A stretch of 64,000 nucleotides of DNA from Streptomyces sp. NBC_00234. Its GTDB lineage: Bacteria; Actinomycetota; Actinomycetes; Streptomycetales; Streptomycetaceae. Made by a program: the position numbers and the translations under genes. Numbering within the stretch: the stretch's first letter is position 1; each line of letters opens with the position of its first letter. The notes beneath the pieces were generated by a model that saw only the letters and a list, made by a program, of their open reading frames with translations, made no database searches and was not told where the DNA came from. The stretch lies in assembly GCF_036195325.1 (NCBI RefSeq), contig NZ_CP108101.1, positions 5,766,001-5,830,000 on the forward strand, given 5' to 3'. This document shows positions 1 to 8,945 of the stretch, piece after piece.

Positions 1-2
1 TC

Positions 3-695
3 GTGCTGCCCGACGGGACCGTGGAGTTCCCGGAGACCCCCGCGGGCCCGCCGCTCGGCATCGGAGGGATGCCGTTCGAGACCGCCGAGTTCACCGTGCC
101 CGAGGGCAGCCGCCTGGTCCTCTACACCGATGGTCTCGTGGAACGCCGAGACCGGGACTTCGACATCGGTCTCGACGTCCTGCGCAGCGCTCTCGCGCAC
201 CCGGACCGGACGCCGGAGGAGACCTGCGACGACGTGATCGACGCCCTGCTGACCAGCCACCCCACCGACGACGTGGCCCTCCTGGTGGCCCGCACCCTCC
301 GGCTCGACCCCGGCCAGGTCGCCGAGTGGGAGGTGGAACCCGAGCCCTCGGCGGTCGCCGGAGTCCGCAAGGGGGTGGCCCGCTGGCTCGGCGAGCGGGG
401 CCTGGACGAGGAGGCGTTCGTCACCGAGCTCATCCTGAGCGAGCTGGTCACCAACGCCATCCGCTACGGCTCGGGGCCGATCGTGGTGCGGCTGCTGTGC
501 GACCGCAACCTGGTCTGCGAGGTCTCCGACACCAGCAGTACGTCCCCGCACCTGCGCTACGCGGCGACGACCGACGAGGGTGGCCGCGGCCTGTTCCTCG
601 TCGCCCAGTTCGCCGAGCGCTGGGGCACCCGCTACACGCCCACGGGCAAGGTCATCTGGTCGGAGCAGCCGATCGAGCCGCCGGAAGACGACTAG
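3..695 (+). CDS. PP2C-type phosphatase / HATPase regulator (5' partial)
   Basis: This is the C-terminal part of a SpoIIE-like regulator; the reading frame continues upstream of the window. Residues 1-100 match the end of a PP2C/SpoIIE serine phosphatase domain (LVLYTDGLVERR, then TDDVALLVAR). Residues 110-220 form a HATPase_c domain of the anti-sigma-factor type: an N-box at ELVTNAIRYG and a glycine box at GGRGLFLV. In Streptomyces such proteins usually carry N-terminal PAS or GAF sensors and act on anti-sigma or anti-anti-sigma factors. The target and the sensory part cannot be seen here. The family call is firm; the role is inferred from the family. Confidence 0.85.
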   Translation: MLPDGTVEFPETPAGPPLGIGGMPFETAEFTVPEGSRLVLYTDGLVERRDRDFDIGLDVLRSALAHPDRTPEETCDDVIDALLTSHPTDDVALLVARTLRLDPGQVAEWEVEPEPSAVAGVRKGVARWLGERGLDEEAFVTELILSELVTNAIRYGSGPIVVRLLCDRNLVCEVSDTSSTSPHLRYAATTDEGGRGLFLVAQFAERWGTRYTPTGKVIWSEQPIEPPEDD

Positions 696-787
696 TTTCG
701 GCCAATAGCATTTGCTGTTACGGCAATCAAACTTGTCGATATCGCCACTCTCCCCGCACCATCTCCGTCACAAGGAGGTGGTACGCG

Positions 788-1753
788 ATGGACAACGACA
801 TTCAGCGGTACGACGTGGTGGTGTTGGGCGGCGGAGCGGCCGGTCTGAGCGGCGCGACGACACTGTCACGGGCAGGGCGCTCGGTGCTGGTCATCGACGC
901 GGGCAAGCCGCGCAACGCGCCCGCTTCGCACGTGCACAACTACCTGGGCCGTGAGGGCACCGCCCCCTCGGAGCTCCTGGCCCTGGGGCGCGAGGAGGCG
1001 TCCGGGTACGGCGCAGAGATCGCCGAGGGCACCGTGGTGTCCGCCGAGAAGCTCCCCGACGGCGAGGGCTTCCGCGTCGTACGGGAGGACGGGACCGCTG
1101 TCGAGGCGCGCCGGCTGCTGGTGACCACCGGTCTGACCGACGAGCTGCCCCCGGTGCCCGGTCTGGCCGAGCGGTGGGGCCGCGAGGTGCTGCACTGCCC
1201 GTACTGCCACGGCTGGGAGGTGCGGGACCGTCCGGTCGGCATCCTCTCCGTGGGTCCGCTCGCCGTGCACCAGGCGTTGATGTGGCGCCAGTGGACCGCG
1301 GACCTGACGCTCTTCCGCCACACCGGCCCGGAGCCGACCGACGAGGAGTACGAGCAGCTGGCCGCCCGGGGGATCGCCGTCGTGGACGGGGAGGTCACCG
1401 GACTCGAAGTGACCGGCGACCGGCTCGCCGGGGTGCGTCTCACCGGCGGGCGGGTCATCCCGCGCGAGGCCGTGGTGACCCAGCCGCGATTCACCGCCCG
1501 GTCGGCCGTCCTCGCGAGCCTGGGGGTCGAGGCGACGGCGCAGGAGATGGGCGGGCACGTGATCGGCACGTACGTCGCCGCCGATCCGGCCGGAGCCACG
1601 GCGGTCCCCGGGGTCTGGGTGGCCGGCAACGTCGCCAGTCTGACCGAGCAGGTCATCGGCGCCGCCAACGCGGGACTGAAGGCCGCGGCGGCGATCAACG
1701 GCGACCTGATCGCCGAGGACACCCGCAGGGCGGTGGCCGTGTACCGGCGGTGA
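788..1753 (+). CDS. Thioredoxin-reductase-like FAD/NAD(P) oxidoreductase
   Basis: A 321-residue cytosolic flavoprotein of the thioredoxin reductase fold. It starts with a Rossmann FAD motif (VVVLGGGAAGLSG, about residues 10-22). A CPYC pair lies in the motif LHCPYCHGWE, in place of the usual redox CxxC. The C-terminal FAD motif is GVWVAGNVAS. Members usually oxidise or reduce a disulfide or small substrate with NADPH; no thioredoxin gene is adjacent, so the substrate is unknown. The ATG is set by a near-perfect Shine-Dalgarno (AAGGAGGT at 772-779). It stands alone and is followed by a shared terminator facing the convergent yceI gene. Confidence 0.9.
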   Translation: MDNDIQRYDVVVLGGGAAGLSGATTLSRAGRSVLVIDAGKPRNAPASHVHNYLGREGTAPSELLALGREEASGYGAEIAEGTVVSAEKLPDGEGFRVVREDGTAVEARRLLVTTGLTDELPPVPGLAERWGREVLHCPYCHGWEVRDRPVGILSVGPLAVHQALMWRQWTADLTLFRHTGPEPTDEEYEQLAARGIAVVDGEVTGLEVTGDRLAGVRLTGGRVIPREAVVTQPRFTARSAVLASLGVEATAQEMGGHVIGTYVAADPAGATAVPGVWVAGNVASLTEQVIGAANAGLKAAAAINGDLIAEDTRRAVAVYRR

Positions 1754-1775
1754 GCAGGGCTGCCCGGAACGCCGA

Positions 1776-1815
1776 GCGCCCGCCTTCCTCCCCGTCGGGG
1801 GAGTGAAGGCGGGCG
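1776..1815. terminator. Bidirectional hairpin terminator
   Basis: A long inverted repeat (GCGCCCGCCTTC pairing with GAAGGCGGGCGC, inner arms CTCCCC and GGGGAG) lies between two convergent genes. It has no T-tract, as is common in Streptomyces. Confidence 0.7.
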
Positions 1816-1845
1816 CGCTCGGTCCGTGCGGGTGTCTCGGGAGGA

Positions 1846-2463
1846 TCAGACCTGGGCGGCGGCCTTGATCGCGGAGATGTCGAAGTTCAGCTTGACCTTG
1901 TCGCTGACCATCACGCCGCCGGTCTCCAGCGCCGCGTTCCAGGTCAGGCCCCAGTCGGAGCGCAGGATGTCCGCGCTGCCCTCGAAGCCGACGCGCTCGT
2001 TGCCGTAGACGTCGGTGGCGGAGCCGTTGAACTCCAGGTCGATGGCGAGCGGACGCGTGACGTCCTTGATGGTGAGGTCGCCGGTGACGCGGTACTTGTC
2101 GCCACCGAGCTGCTCGGCCGCGGTGGACCGGAAGGACATCAGGGGGAACTTCTCCGCGTCGAAGAAGTCGCCGCTGACGAGGTGGCCGTCGCGGTCGGCG
2201 ATGCCGGTGTCGACGCTGGCGATCTTGACGTCGATCGAGGCGGCGGAGTTCGCGGGGGCGGCGCCGTCCAGCTTGAGGCTGCCCTCGTGCTCACCGAAGG
2301 AACCGCGGACGTTCGTGACCATGGCGTGGCGCACCGTGAAGCCGATGCTGCTGTGGGCCGGGTCGATGGCGTAGTCGCCGGTCAGGGCGGCCAGCGCGGG
2401 GTCCACCGCGAGCGGGGCGGTCGTGGACGGGGCGTCGTTGTTCTTGCGGTTGAACAGAGCCAT
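1846..2463 (-). CDS. YceI family protein
   Basis: A 205-residue lipocalin-like YceI domain protein. After a short N-terminal segment, the family pattern runs the full length: YAIDPAHSSIGFTVRHAMV near residues 31-49, then VDVKIASVDTG-like and DVTRPLAIDLEF segments. YceI proteins bind long amphipathic isoprenoids. No signal peptide is visible, so it is probably cytoplasmic, like many Streptomyces members. The ATG is preceded by GAGGAGG on the coding strand. Inverted repeats just upstream suggest control by a MarR-like repressor, but no regulator gene is adjacent. Confidence 0.92.
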   Translation of the reverse strand: MALFNRKNNDAPSTTAPLAVDPALAALTGDYAIDPAHSSIGFTVRHAMVTNVRGSFGEHEGSLKLDGAAPANSAASIDVKIASVDTGIADRDGHLVSGDFFDAEKFPLMSFRSTAAEQLGGDKYRVTGDLTIKDVTRPLAIDLEFNGSATDVYGNERVGFEGSADILRSDWGLTWNAALETGGVMVSDKVKLNFDISAIKAAAQV

Positions 2464-2498
2464 GGCTCCTCCTCGGGGGACGTGATCGAGCGGGCTGC

Positions 2499-2517
2499 GA
2501 AGGTTTGTTTAACCTTC
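2499..2517. promoter_or_regulatory. Inverted repeat upstream of yceI
   Basis: GAAGGTT and AACCTTC are separated by 5 bases, 36 bp upstream of the yceI ATG. About 25 bp further lies an AT-rich segment (GTTCAAATTTCAAC) that is nearly self-complementary. Together they look like the promoter and operator of the minus-strand gene. A MarR-type operator is a guess from the spacing and from the frequent yceI-MarR link. Confidence 0.45.
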
Positions 2518-2709
2518 AACGAGATTCACTGTAGACCCATCTAGTTCAAATTTCAACATCAAGGGTCCAGGCCGGTCCGGAAGTCGCCCTTCCGCTCCCC
2601 GGTGGCGCCGTCGCCCTCTGGCGGACGCGCGTAGAACTCGGGCACTATCTCCCCTGCCCGTCCCGTGCGACTGCCTCACTCTGGTTGTCATGAGCAGGAG
2701 GAATCCCCC

Positions 2710-3231
2710 ATGTCGTCCCGTCCGAAGCTCCGCTCCGCCCTGACCGCTCTCGCCCTTGTCCTGGGCGCCTTCCTTGCCCCCGGGGTCGGTGTCATCGGAG
2801 GCGCGACCGACGCCTTCGCCGTCACCAAGATCAGCCACTCCACGGCGACCTCGATGTTCCGCTCCTCCAACATCACGTGGTCGTCCTCGGGCGGCTGCTC
2901 CAACCGGAACGTCTCCACCTGTACGTCGTTCGAGCAGCTCAATCTGGCCAGCGCCCAGGGCGCCCAGACCCTCAAGAGCGCCACGGGCTGCGCGCTGAAC
3001 ATCACCGGCGGCACGGAGACCGGCCACGCCAGCGGTACGTACTCGCACTGGAACGGCTACAAGCTCGACTTCTCCAAGTCCACCTGCCTCACCAACTACG
3101 TCCACGGCGTCTTCTCGTACATAGGTCTGCGCGGAGACGGTGCCCCCCAGTACAAGTCCGCCTCCGGCAACATCTACGCGGACGAGGGCAACCACTGGGA
3201 CGTGACGTACTACAACTGCGGCGGCTGCTGA
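2710..3231 (+). CDS. Small secreted protein with M15-type zinc peptidase motifs
   Basis: A 173-residue exported protein. It has a Sec signal peptide with likely cleavage after AFA (residue 37). The mature part has six cysteines (63, 71, 94, 126, 170, 173), enough for three disulfides. The motif SHWNGYKLD gives His113-x6-Asp120 and DEGNHW gives Glu159-x2-His162-Trp. These match the zinc-ligand and catalytic spacing of peptidase family M15 (HxxGxxxD, then ExxHW), whose members cut D-Ala or L-Ala/D-Glu bonds in peptidoglycan. Peptidase activity is inferred from the motifs alone. The ATG follows GCAGGAGG. An isolated gene, followed by its own hairpin terminator. Confidence 0.75.
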   Translation: MSSRPKLRSALTALALVLGAFLAPGVGVIGGATDAFAVTKISHSTATSMFRSSNITWSSSGGCSNRNVSTCTSFEQLNLASAQGAQTLKSATGCALNITGGTETGHASGTYSHWNGYKLDFSKSTCLTNYVHGVFSYIGLRGDGAPQYKSASGNIYADEGNHWDVTYYNCGGC

Positions 3232-3243
3232 GCCGTACGCAGA

Positions 3244-3273
3244 GGTGCCCCCGTCCGGCGGGACGGGGGCACC
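3244..3273 (+). terminator. Hairpin terminator
   Basis: A 13-bp stem (GGTGCCCCCGTCC and GGACGGGGGCACC) with a 4-base loop, just after the stop codon of the secreted M15-like gene. Confidence 0.7.
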
Positions 3274-3291
3274 CTTGTGCGCGGGCGGGGA

Positions 3292-4518
3292 TCAGGACCC
3301 GACGCTCACCGTGAAGCGCCTCGGGTTGCCGTCGTGCGCCGCGCCGGACACGTCCGGCTCGCCGTCGGGGCGTACGTCGTCGTACGGGAACGCGTAGCCG
3401 ATCGGGGAGTTCGCGTGGACGACCCGCGACCAGTGGTTGGTCACCGCGCCCTTGTAGTAGTCCGCCACCGTGGTGCCGTTCGGCTGCTGCGGGTGGCTGA
3501 GCATGATCGAGCGGTTGAAGCCCGCCGCGATTCTGGCCAGCAGCGCCTTCTTGTCGTCGGAGTCGCCCGGGTTGTTCGTGAACGGCCCGTGGTTGCAGGT
3601 GAAGATGTCCTTCGAGGTGGGCCGGGCGAAGGTGTGGCCGCCCTCGAAGGTCAGCGTGTCCCCGGCGACCCGCCCCGCCAGAGTGCCCCGGCCGCCCTGG
3701 AGGTCGATCCGGAGGTCCGTCGAGCGGTACTTCTCCCAGACCTGGTCCACCTGCGCCGTGAACAGGTCCCGGAACGGCATCTGGTCCGGCCGGTCGAAGA
3801 ACGGGGCCATCAGGTTCTGCGGCGAGACGACCCGCAGCACCTTCCCGTCCGCGCCCCTGGTGACCAGCTTGTCCCAGGGCTGCCCGTCGGCGGCGGCCTG
3901 CGCGGTGAGGTCGTCGGCGATCCGCTGCACGGCGCCGTCGGGGAGGGGAGCGACGGTGTGCGTGGTGTCGCCCTGGAGGTTCAGGCCGATCGGCAGCGCG
4001 GTCACCAGGTCGACGTAGCTGATGTTCGCGTACAGCTGCTGCGGGTTGAACGTGAACTCGCAGAACGACCAGGTCCGCCCGTAGTTCGGGTCGGCGGAAG
4101 TCGCGAAGGCCGGCTCGACCAGCGACGGCCCCGGGTTGAGGTAGAAGTCCAGCTTGTCGTCGCGTACGAAGTAGATCCTCGCCCCGTACATCTGGGGGAG
4201 CGTCAGGAGCACGGGACCGGCACCCGCCGGCTTCAGGGGGATGGCGCAGTCGATCGGCAGCGGGGTCTGCGGAGCGGCGGGGGAGTCGGGGCGGTACACA
4301 CTGCCGTCGGCCCGCAGCAGCACCCAGCGGTCGGTGCCCTGCTCGTGGCCGGTCACGTACGCGTTCACCGTGCCCGGCAGTGAACGGTTCTCCAGGGCCA
4401 GTTCGCAGGTGGCGGGCGCGGCGGAGGCGTGGGGGCTCAGAGCGCCGCCCCAGACGGGGTAGGTGAGCGCGGTCGCGGAGGCGGCGGCGCCGGTCAGGAA
4501 CAGTCTGCGCGAAATCAC
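3292..4518 (-). CDS. GH64 family secreted beta-1,3-glucanase
   Basis: A 408-residue exported glycoside hydrolase of family 64, with the thaumatin-like/GH64 fold. The family acts as endo-beta-1,3-glucanases releasing pentasaccharides from laminarin-type glucans. The N-terminus has a twin-arginine signal (ISRRLFLTG followed by a hydrophobic run, likely cleaved after SPHASA). Recognisable segments include CELALENRS, YVTGHEQGTDRW, RIYFVRDDKLDF, WSFCEFTF and YANISYVDLV. The GTG at 4518 is chosen because GGGAG precedes it and the Tat motif begins there; an in-frame upstream extension to 4686 has no such support. A LacI-like palindrome lies 130 bp upstream. Confidence 0.85.
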   Translation of the reverse strand: MISRRLFLTGAAASATALTYPVWGGALSPHASAAPATCELALENRSLPGTVNAYVTGHEQGTDRWVLLRADGSVYRPDSPAAPQTPLPIDCAIPLKPAGAGPVLLTLPQMYGARIYFVRDDKLDFYLNPGPSLVEPAFATSADPNYGRTWSFCEFTFNPQQLYANISYVDLVTALPIGLNLQGDTTHTVAPLPDGAVQRIADDLTAQAAADGQPWDKLVTRGADGKVLRVVSPQNLMAPFFDRPDQMPFRDLFTAQVDQVWEKYRSTDLRIDLQGGRGTLAGRVAGDTLTFEGGHTFARPTSKDIFTCNHGPFTNNPGDSDDKKALLARIAAGFNRSIMLSHPQQPNGTTVADYYKGAVTNHWSRVVHANSPIGYAFPYDDVRPDGEPDVSGAAHDGNPRRFTVSVGS

Positions 4519-4875
4519 GAGGTACTCCCGGGGTGTGGGGGGCCGCAGACCGTCATGGGTGGGGTGGGCAGGGGAGTTGGTGCGGTGGGGGTGTCTGCGG
4601 TGCGCACCACATTCCCCAAGTCCCGCCAAAGCGTCAAGAGTTGCGACTGAGAGCGCTCTCAAAAATTGAATGTCTTCACAACTCAACGCCCAGAAGCGGT
4701 ATTTGGCGACCGGCCGTAGACAATCGCCGACGCCGGGTGATCAGGAACCGAACGCGGCCGGGCACCGGCTCGCCGCCGCCCGACTTGGACTAACGCGCGG
4801 CGGTTGTTGGACTGGTAAGTCCTTACGGGCCGTACGCCGTTGACGCTGTCCCGACACGGGGACTACTCAGGCCAC
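4519..4875. other. Divergent regulatory region, GH64 and GH101
   Basis: This 357-bp interval separates two divergent secreted-enzyme genes and holds no convincing gene. It contains the 14-bp palindrome at 4648-4661. Nearer the GH101 gene is a weaker inverted repeat, GGACT-N4-AGTCC at 4809-4822, preceded by another TTGGACT at about 4785. Confidence 0.5.
4648..4661. promoter_or_regulatory. LacI-family-like operator palindrome
   Basis: TGAGAGCGCTCTCA is a perfect 14-bp palindrome centred on a CG step. It has the layout of LacI-family operators controlling sugar genes in Streptomyces, such as the CebR box with its central GAGCGCTC. It lies 130 bp upstream of the GH64 start and about 215 bp upstream of the divergent GH101 gene. 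Confidence 0.55.
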
Positions 4876-7800
4876 ATGTCGCGAAGATTCACTTCGGCGG
4901 GCGCTGTCGCCGCCGCCTCAGCAGCCGTCCTGGCGCTCGTGGGGACCAGCCTCCCCGCCGCAGCCGCCGACCCCCTCCCCGCCGCCGCCGGGGCGGCCGA
5001 CGCCGCCGGCTCCGCCGTCATCGGATCGGATCAGCTCTCGGTCGCCGTCGCCGACGACTTCCCGCGCGTCCTGTCGTACACCGACCGGGCCGGTGGCGGC
5101 AGCCTGACCGGCAGCACGCGGCCGGTCACCGAGATCACCCTCAACGGAACCGCCCGCCCGGTGCGGCTCAAGGCGGCGCCCGAGGTCACCGCCTCGGCCG
5201 CCCGCTACACGCTCACCTTCCCCGACCTGCCCGGCGTCGAGATCGACGCCGCCATCGAGGTCTCGGGCCGGGCCACCACCTTCAAGGTGACCGCCGTACG
5301 CGACACCGAGGCGTTCCGCGTCGGCACCATCGACATACCGGGCCACGACCTGGTCTCCGTCGGCTCCGCGGACACCGGCGCCGCGACCGCCTTCACCCGG
5401 CTCGACCCCGACTCCACGAAGACCGCCGACGTCTTCGCGGCGGTCACCGGGCAGACCGCCGCCGAAGCCGCACCCGTGGGCGCCTCGTACGCCCTCGTCA
5501 ACACCGGCTCCCTCGCCGCCGCCGTCGAGTCCAACTCCTCGTACGACAAGCCGTCCGGGGCCACCGGCGGCGACGACGCCCGCTTCTGGCACCAGGCGCG
5601 CAAGGAGGCCGACGGCAGCGTCCGGGTCGGCGTCTGGTCCGGGCAGTGGACCTACCGGGGCGCCGGTGCGCCGCAGCCCGAGACCGGCGCCGACCTGCCC
5701 TGGGCGAAGGTCGTCGTCACCCCCGACGCCAACGGGGACAAGACCGTGGACTGGCAGGACGGCGCCGTCGCCTTCCGCTCCATCGGCGTCACCGCACCCG
5801 GCGGGGACGAGACGGCGAACCGGGTCATCACCCACATCCCGTTCAACTTCGCGAGCCAGGCCACCCACCCCTTCCTCCGTACGCTCGACGACGTCAAGCG
5901 GATCTCGCTGGCGACCGACGGGCTGGGGCAGATGGCCGTCCTCAAGGGGTACGGCTCCGAGGGGCACGACTCCGCCCACCCGGACTACGGCGGCAACTAC
6001 AACAAGCGCGCCGGCGGGCTCAAGGACCTCAACAAGCTGCTCAAGGAGGGCAAGCGGTGGGGCGCCGCCTTCGGCGTCCACGTCAACGCCACCGAGTCCT
6101 ACCCCGAGGCCAAGGCGTTCGACGAGCAGCTCGTCGACAAGACCAAGCCCGGCTGGAACTGGCTCAACCAGAGCTACTACATCGACCAGCGCCGCGACAT
6201 CAACAGCGGTGATCTGGCCCGGCGCTTCCAGCAGTTGCGCGACGAGACCGACCGCAACCTCAGTCTGCTCTACATCGACGTCTACTACTCGCACGGCTGG
6301 ATCGCCGACAAGACCCTCCAGGCCGTGCAGAAGCAGGGCTGGAACGTCGGAACCGAGTGGGCCGACAAGTTCGAGCGGGCCTCGCTCTGGTCCCACTGGG
6401 CCAACGACCTGAGCTACGGCGGCGCCACCAACAAGGGCCTCAACTCGCAGATCATCCGGTTCATCCGCAACGGCGAGAAGGACGTCTGGAACAACGACCC
6501 GGTCCTCGGCCAGACCGCGATCGAGGAGTTCGAGGGCTGGACCGGCGAGACCGACTGGAACACCTTCTACGACAACATCTGGCAGAAGAACCTGCCGGCC
6601 AAGTACCTCCAGAAGCAGAAGATCACCCGCTGGGACAAGGCCGCCGCCGACATCACCTTCACCGGTGGGGTCCGGGGCACGGTCGAGAACGGCAAGCGCA
6701 CGTTCTACGACCACGGCCGCAAGGTCCTCAGCGGCACGGAGTACCTGCTGCCGTGGGACGGCGGCAAGAAGCTCTACCACTACAACAAGGCGGGTGGTAC
6801 TAGCAGTTGGGCGGTGCCCTCGACGGGCGCGTACACCGTCTACAAGCTCACCGACAACGGCCGCGAGAAGACCGCCACCGTACGCCCGGTGAACGGGAAG
6901 ATCACGCTGGAGGCCGCCGCCGGGCAGCCCTACGTCCTCTACCCGGACCAGGCGCCGCAGGCCGTGGATCCGCAGTGGGGCGCGGGCAGCCCGGTCGACG
7001 ACCCCGGCTTCAACGACGGCGGGCTCGACAGCTGGTCGAAGACCGGCACCGCCGTCCGCCACACCGACGACCAGGGCCGCAACAGCGCGAAGCTCTCCGG
7101 CACCGGCACGGCGGCGCTCTCGCAGAGCATCGACGGTCTGGAGCCCGGCAAGCGGTACACCGCCTCCGCGCTGATCGAGGTCGAGCCGGGACAGACCCGG
7201 CGCACCACGCTCTCGGCCGGCGGGAAGTCCGTGGCCGTGGACCGCTCCACCGCCCGGGACCAGGTGGCCGCGTCCGACTGGCACGGCAGCTGGTTCCAGC
7301 GGGCCAAGGTGAACTTCACCGCCCCGGCGAACGGCCGCACCACGCTCCGGATCGAGGCGGCGAAGGGCAGTACGGCGACCGTACGGGCCGATGACGTACG
7401 GCTCGTCGCCAACGCCCCGACGACCCGCGCCGGCACCGTCGTGTACGAGGACTTCGAGGACGTCGACCAGGGCTGGGGCCCCTTCCTCAAGGGCGACGCG
7501 GGCGGTTCCACCGACCCCCGCACCAGCATCTCCCAGCTCCACGCCCCCTACACCCAGGCCGGCTGGAACGGAAAGCTCGTCGACGACGTGCTGGGCGGCA
7601 AGGAGTCCCTCAAGGCCCACGAGGAGAACACCGGTCTGGTCTACCGGACCGCTCCCTGGACCGTGCCGATGACCGACGGCCACCGCTACACGGTCGCGTA
7701 CGACTACCAGTCCAGCCACGCCGGAGCCTACGAGTGGGTCGACGGCTACGACCGGATCGACGCGAGCGGCGCCCCCGACTCCGTCGAGACCCGGACCACG

Positions 7801-8754
7801 GCCATCGGACAGCAGCGCGGCACCGGCCACTTCACCGAGACGGTCACGGCGGGCTGCGGAGACACCTGGACCGGTCTGCGCAAGCGCGGCGACGCCCCCG
7901 ACGGCGCCGACTTCGTCCTCGACGGCTTCACCGTCACCGACCTCGGCCCCGCCCCCGCAGGGGAGAAGGCCGCCTGCGGCACGCTCACCGTGGCCGCGGA
8001 GGCCGAGACGCTGGAACCCGGCACGGCCAACACAGTCGAGGCCACGTTCACCAACTACGAGGCGACGGCGGCGACCGGCGTCGAGGTGGGCCTGACCCTG
8101 CCCGAGGGCTGGCAGGCCGAGCCCGCGGGCGCCGTCACCTTCGACTCGGTCGCCCCGGGCGCCGAAGTCACCGGCCGCTGGCAGGTCACCCCGCCGGTGG
8201 ACGCCGAGTACCGCGCGTACACGCTGAGTTCGCAGGCCGCGTACACCGTCGGCGGCGACTCCCGGACCCTCGGTGCGCAGACGTCCGTACGGACCCTGCC
8301 GCCGCCGCCCACCGCGGACAGCTGGGCCAGCGACCTCGACTGGACGGCCTCCGAGAACGGCTGGGGACCCGTCGAGCGCGACCTCTCCAACGGGGAGACC
8401 GGCACCGGTGACGGCACCCCGCTCAGGATCGGCGGTGTCACCTACGCCAAGGGCATCGGCACCCACGCCCCGGCGAAGGTCCGCTACTACCTGGGCGGGA
8501 AGTGCACCTCGTTCACCGCCGAGGTGGGCGTGGACGACGCGCAGACCACCCGCGGCAGTGTGCAGTTCTCCGTCACGGCCGACGGTACGCGGAAGGTGGA
8601 GTCGCCCGTGCTGCGGGCGGCCGACGCCGCCTGGCAGCTCACCGCCGACGTCACCGGCGCGAAGTACGTCGACCTGCTCGTCGGCGAGGGCGGCGACGGC
8701 AACGGCAACGACCACGCCGACTGGGGCAGCGCCCGCTTCCACTGCGGTAGCTGA
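4876..8754 (+). CDS. GH101 endo-alpha-N-acetylgalactosaminidase, multidomain
   Basis: A 1292-residue secreted enzyme. The family releases the Gal-beta-1,3-GalNAc core disaccharide from mucin-type O-glycans. After a signal peptide (cleaved near PAAAA, residue 31) come an N-terminal beta domain and the GH101 barrel. Visible barrel motifs are LLYIDVYYSHGW (Asp468, candidate nucleophile), GTEWADKF (Glu494, candidate acid/base), HWANDLSYGGATNKG and RFIRNGEKDVWNND. Downstream are galactose-binding-like beta modules, a NEW3-type domain near residue 1040 and a C-terminal NPCBM domain (YAKGIGTHAPAKVRYYL). ATG 4876 starts the signal peptide; an upstream TTG at 4840 is possible. The barrel motifs are clear; residue roles come from family knowledge. 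Confidence 0.88.
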   Translation: MSRRFTSAGAVAAASAAVLALVGTSLPAAAADPLPAAAGAADAAGSAVIGSDQLSVAVADDFPRVLSYTDRAGGGSLTGSTRPVTEITLNGTARPVRLKAAPEVTASAARYTLTFPDLPGVEIDAAIEVSGRATTFKVTAVRDTEAFRVGTIDIPGHDLVSVGSADTGAATAFTRLDPDSTKTADVFAAVTGQTAAEAAPVGASYALVNTGSLAAAVESNSSYDKPSGATGGDDARFWHQARKEADGSVRVGVWSGQWTYRGAGAPQPETGADLPWAKVVVTPDANGDKTVDWQDGAVAFRSIGVTAPGGDETANRVITHIPFNFASQATHPFLRTLDDVKRISLATDGLGQMAVLKGYGSEGHDSAHPDYGGNYNKRAGGLKDLNKLLKEGKRWGAAFGVHVNATESYPEAKAFDEQLVDKTKPGWNWLNQSYYIDQRRDINSGDLARRFQQLRDETDRNLSLLYIDVYYSHGWIADKTLQAVQKQGWNVGTEWADKFERASLWSHWANDLSYGGATNKGLNSQIIRFIRNGEKDVWNNDPVLGQTAIEEFEGWTGETDWNTFYDNIWQKNLPAKYLQKQKITRWDKAAADITFTGGVRGTVENGKRTFYDHGRKVLSGTEYLLPWDGGKKLYHYNKAGGTSSWAVPSTGAYTVYKLTDNGREKTATVRPVNGKITLEAAAGQPYVLYPDQAPQAVDPQWGAGSPVDDPGFNDGGLDSWSKTGTAVRHTDDQGRNSAKLSGTGTAALSQSIDGLEPGKRYTASALIEVEPGQTRRTTLSAGGKSVAVDRSTARDQVAASDWHGSWFQRAKVNFTAPANGRTTLRIEAAKGSTATVRADDVRLVANAPTTRAGTVVYEDFEDVDQGWGPFLKGDAGGSTDPRTSISQLHAPYTQAGWNGKLVDDVLGGKESLKAHEENTGLVYRTAPWTVPMTDGHRYTVAYDYQSSHAGAYEWVDGYDRIDASGAPDSVETRTTAIGQQRGTGHFTETVTAGCGDTWTGLRKRGDAPDGADFVLDGFTVTDLGPAPAGEKAACGTLTVAAEAETLEPGTANTVEATFTNYEATAATGVEVGLTLPEGWQAEPAGAVTFDSVAPGAEVTGRWQVTPPVDAEYRAYTLSSQAAYTVGGDSRTLGAQTSVRTLPPPPTADSWASDLDWTASENGWGPVERDLSNGETGTGDGTPLRIGGVTYAKGIGTHAPAKVRYYLGGKCTSFTAEVGVDDAQTTRGSVQFSVTADGTRKVESPVLRAADAAWQLTADVTGAKYVDLLVGEGGDGNGNDHADWGSARFHCGS

Positions 8755-8764
8755 CCCGTACAGA

Positions 8765-8798
8765 GGCACGGGCGCGGGGACTGCCCCGCGCCCGTGCC
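8765..8798 (+). terminator. Hairpin terminator after GH101
   Basis: A perfect 15-bp stem (GGCACGGGCGCGGGG and CCCCGCGCCCGTGCC) with a 4-base loop, 10 bp after the GH101 stop codon. Confidence 0.75.
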
Positions 8799-8840
8799 GT
8801 GGTGTGCCCGCCTCCGGAGGCAGGCGGTCCGCCGAGGGGA

Positions 8841-8852
8841 GAAAGCGCTTTC
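8841..8852. promoter_or_regulatory. LacI-family-like operator palindrome
   Basis: GAAAGCGCTTTC is a perfect 12-bp palindrome sharing the central AGCGCT with the box at 4648-4661. It lies about 94 bp upstream of the PL8 lyase start and past the GH101 terminator, so it probably marks a separate regulated promoter. Confidence 0.5.
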
Positions 8853-8945
8853 GACCAATGCCCGCACGCCCATTGAAAGGGCGTCGGAACGCGTGCTAAA
8901 CCAGCGGGCAACAGGTCTACACCACTTCCTCCGGGAGGACTCCCC

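Noticed and set aside
4809..4822. GGACT-N4-AGTCC as a DasR-type operator before GH101
   Set aside because: It matches the DasR consensus (ACTGGTCTAGACCAGT) only on one half; the arms are five bases and could arise by chance. Kept only as a weak note in the region entry.
4918..8769. A 1283-codon open frame opposite the GH101 gene
   Set aside because: It is a shadow of the GC-rich sense gene: low-complexity Gly/Val/Arg composition, no domain, no start context. The same holds for the frames opposite cvnA at 15042-18488 and 20903-23695.
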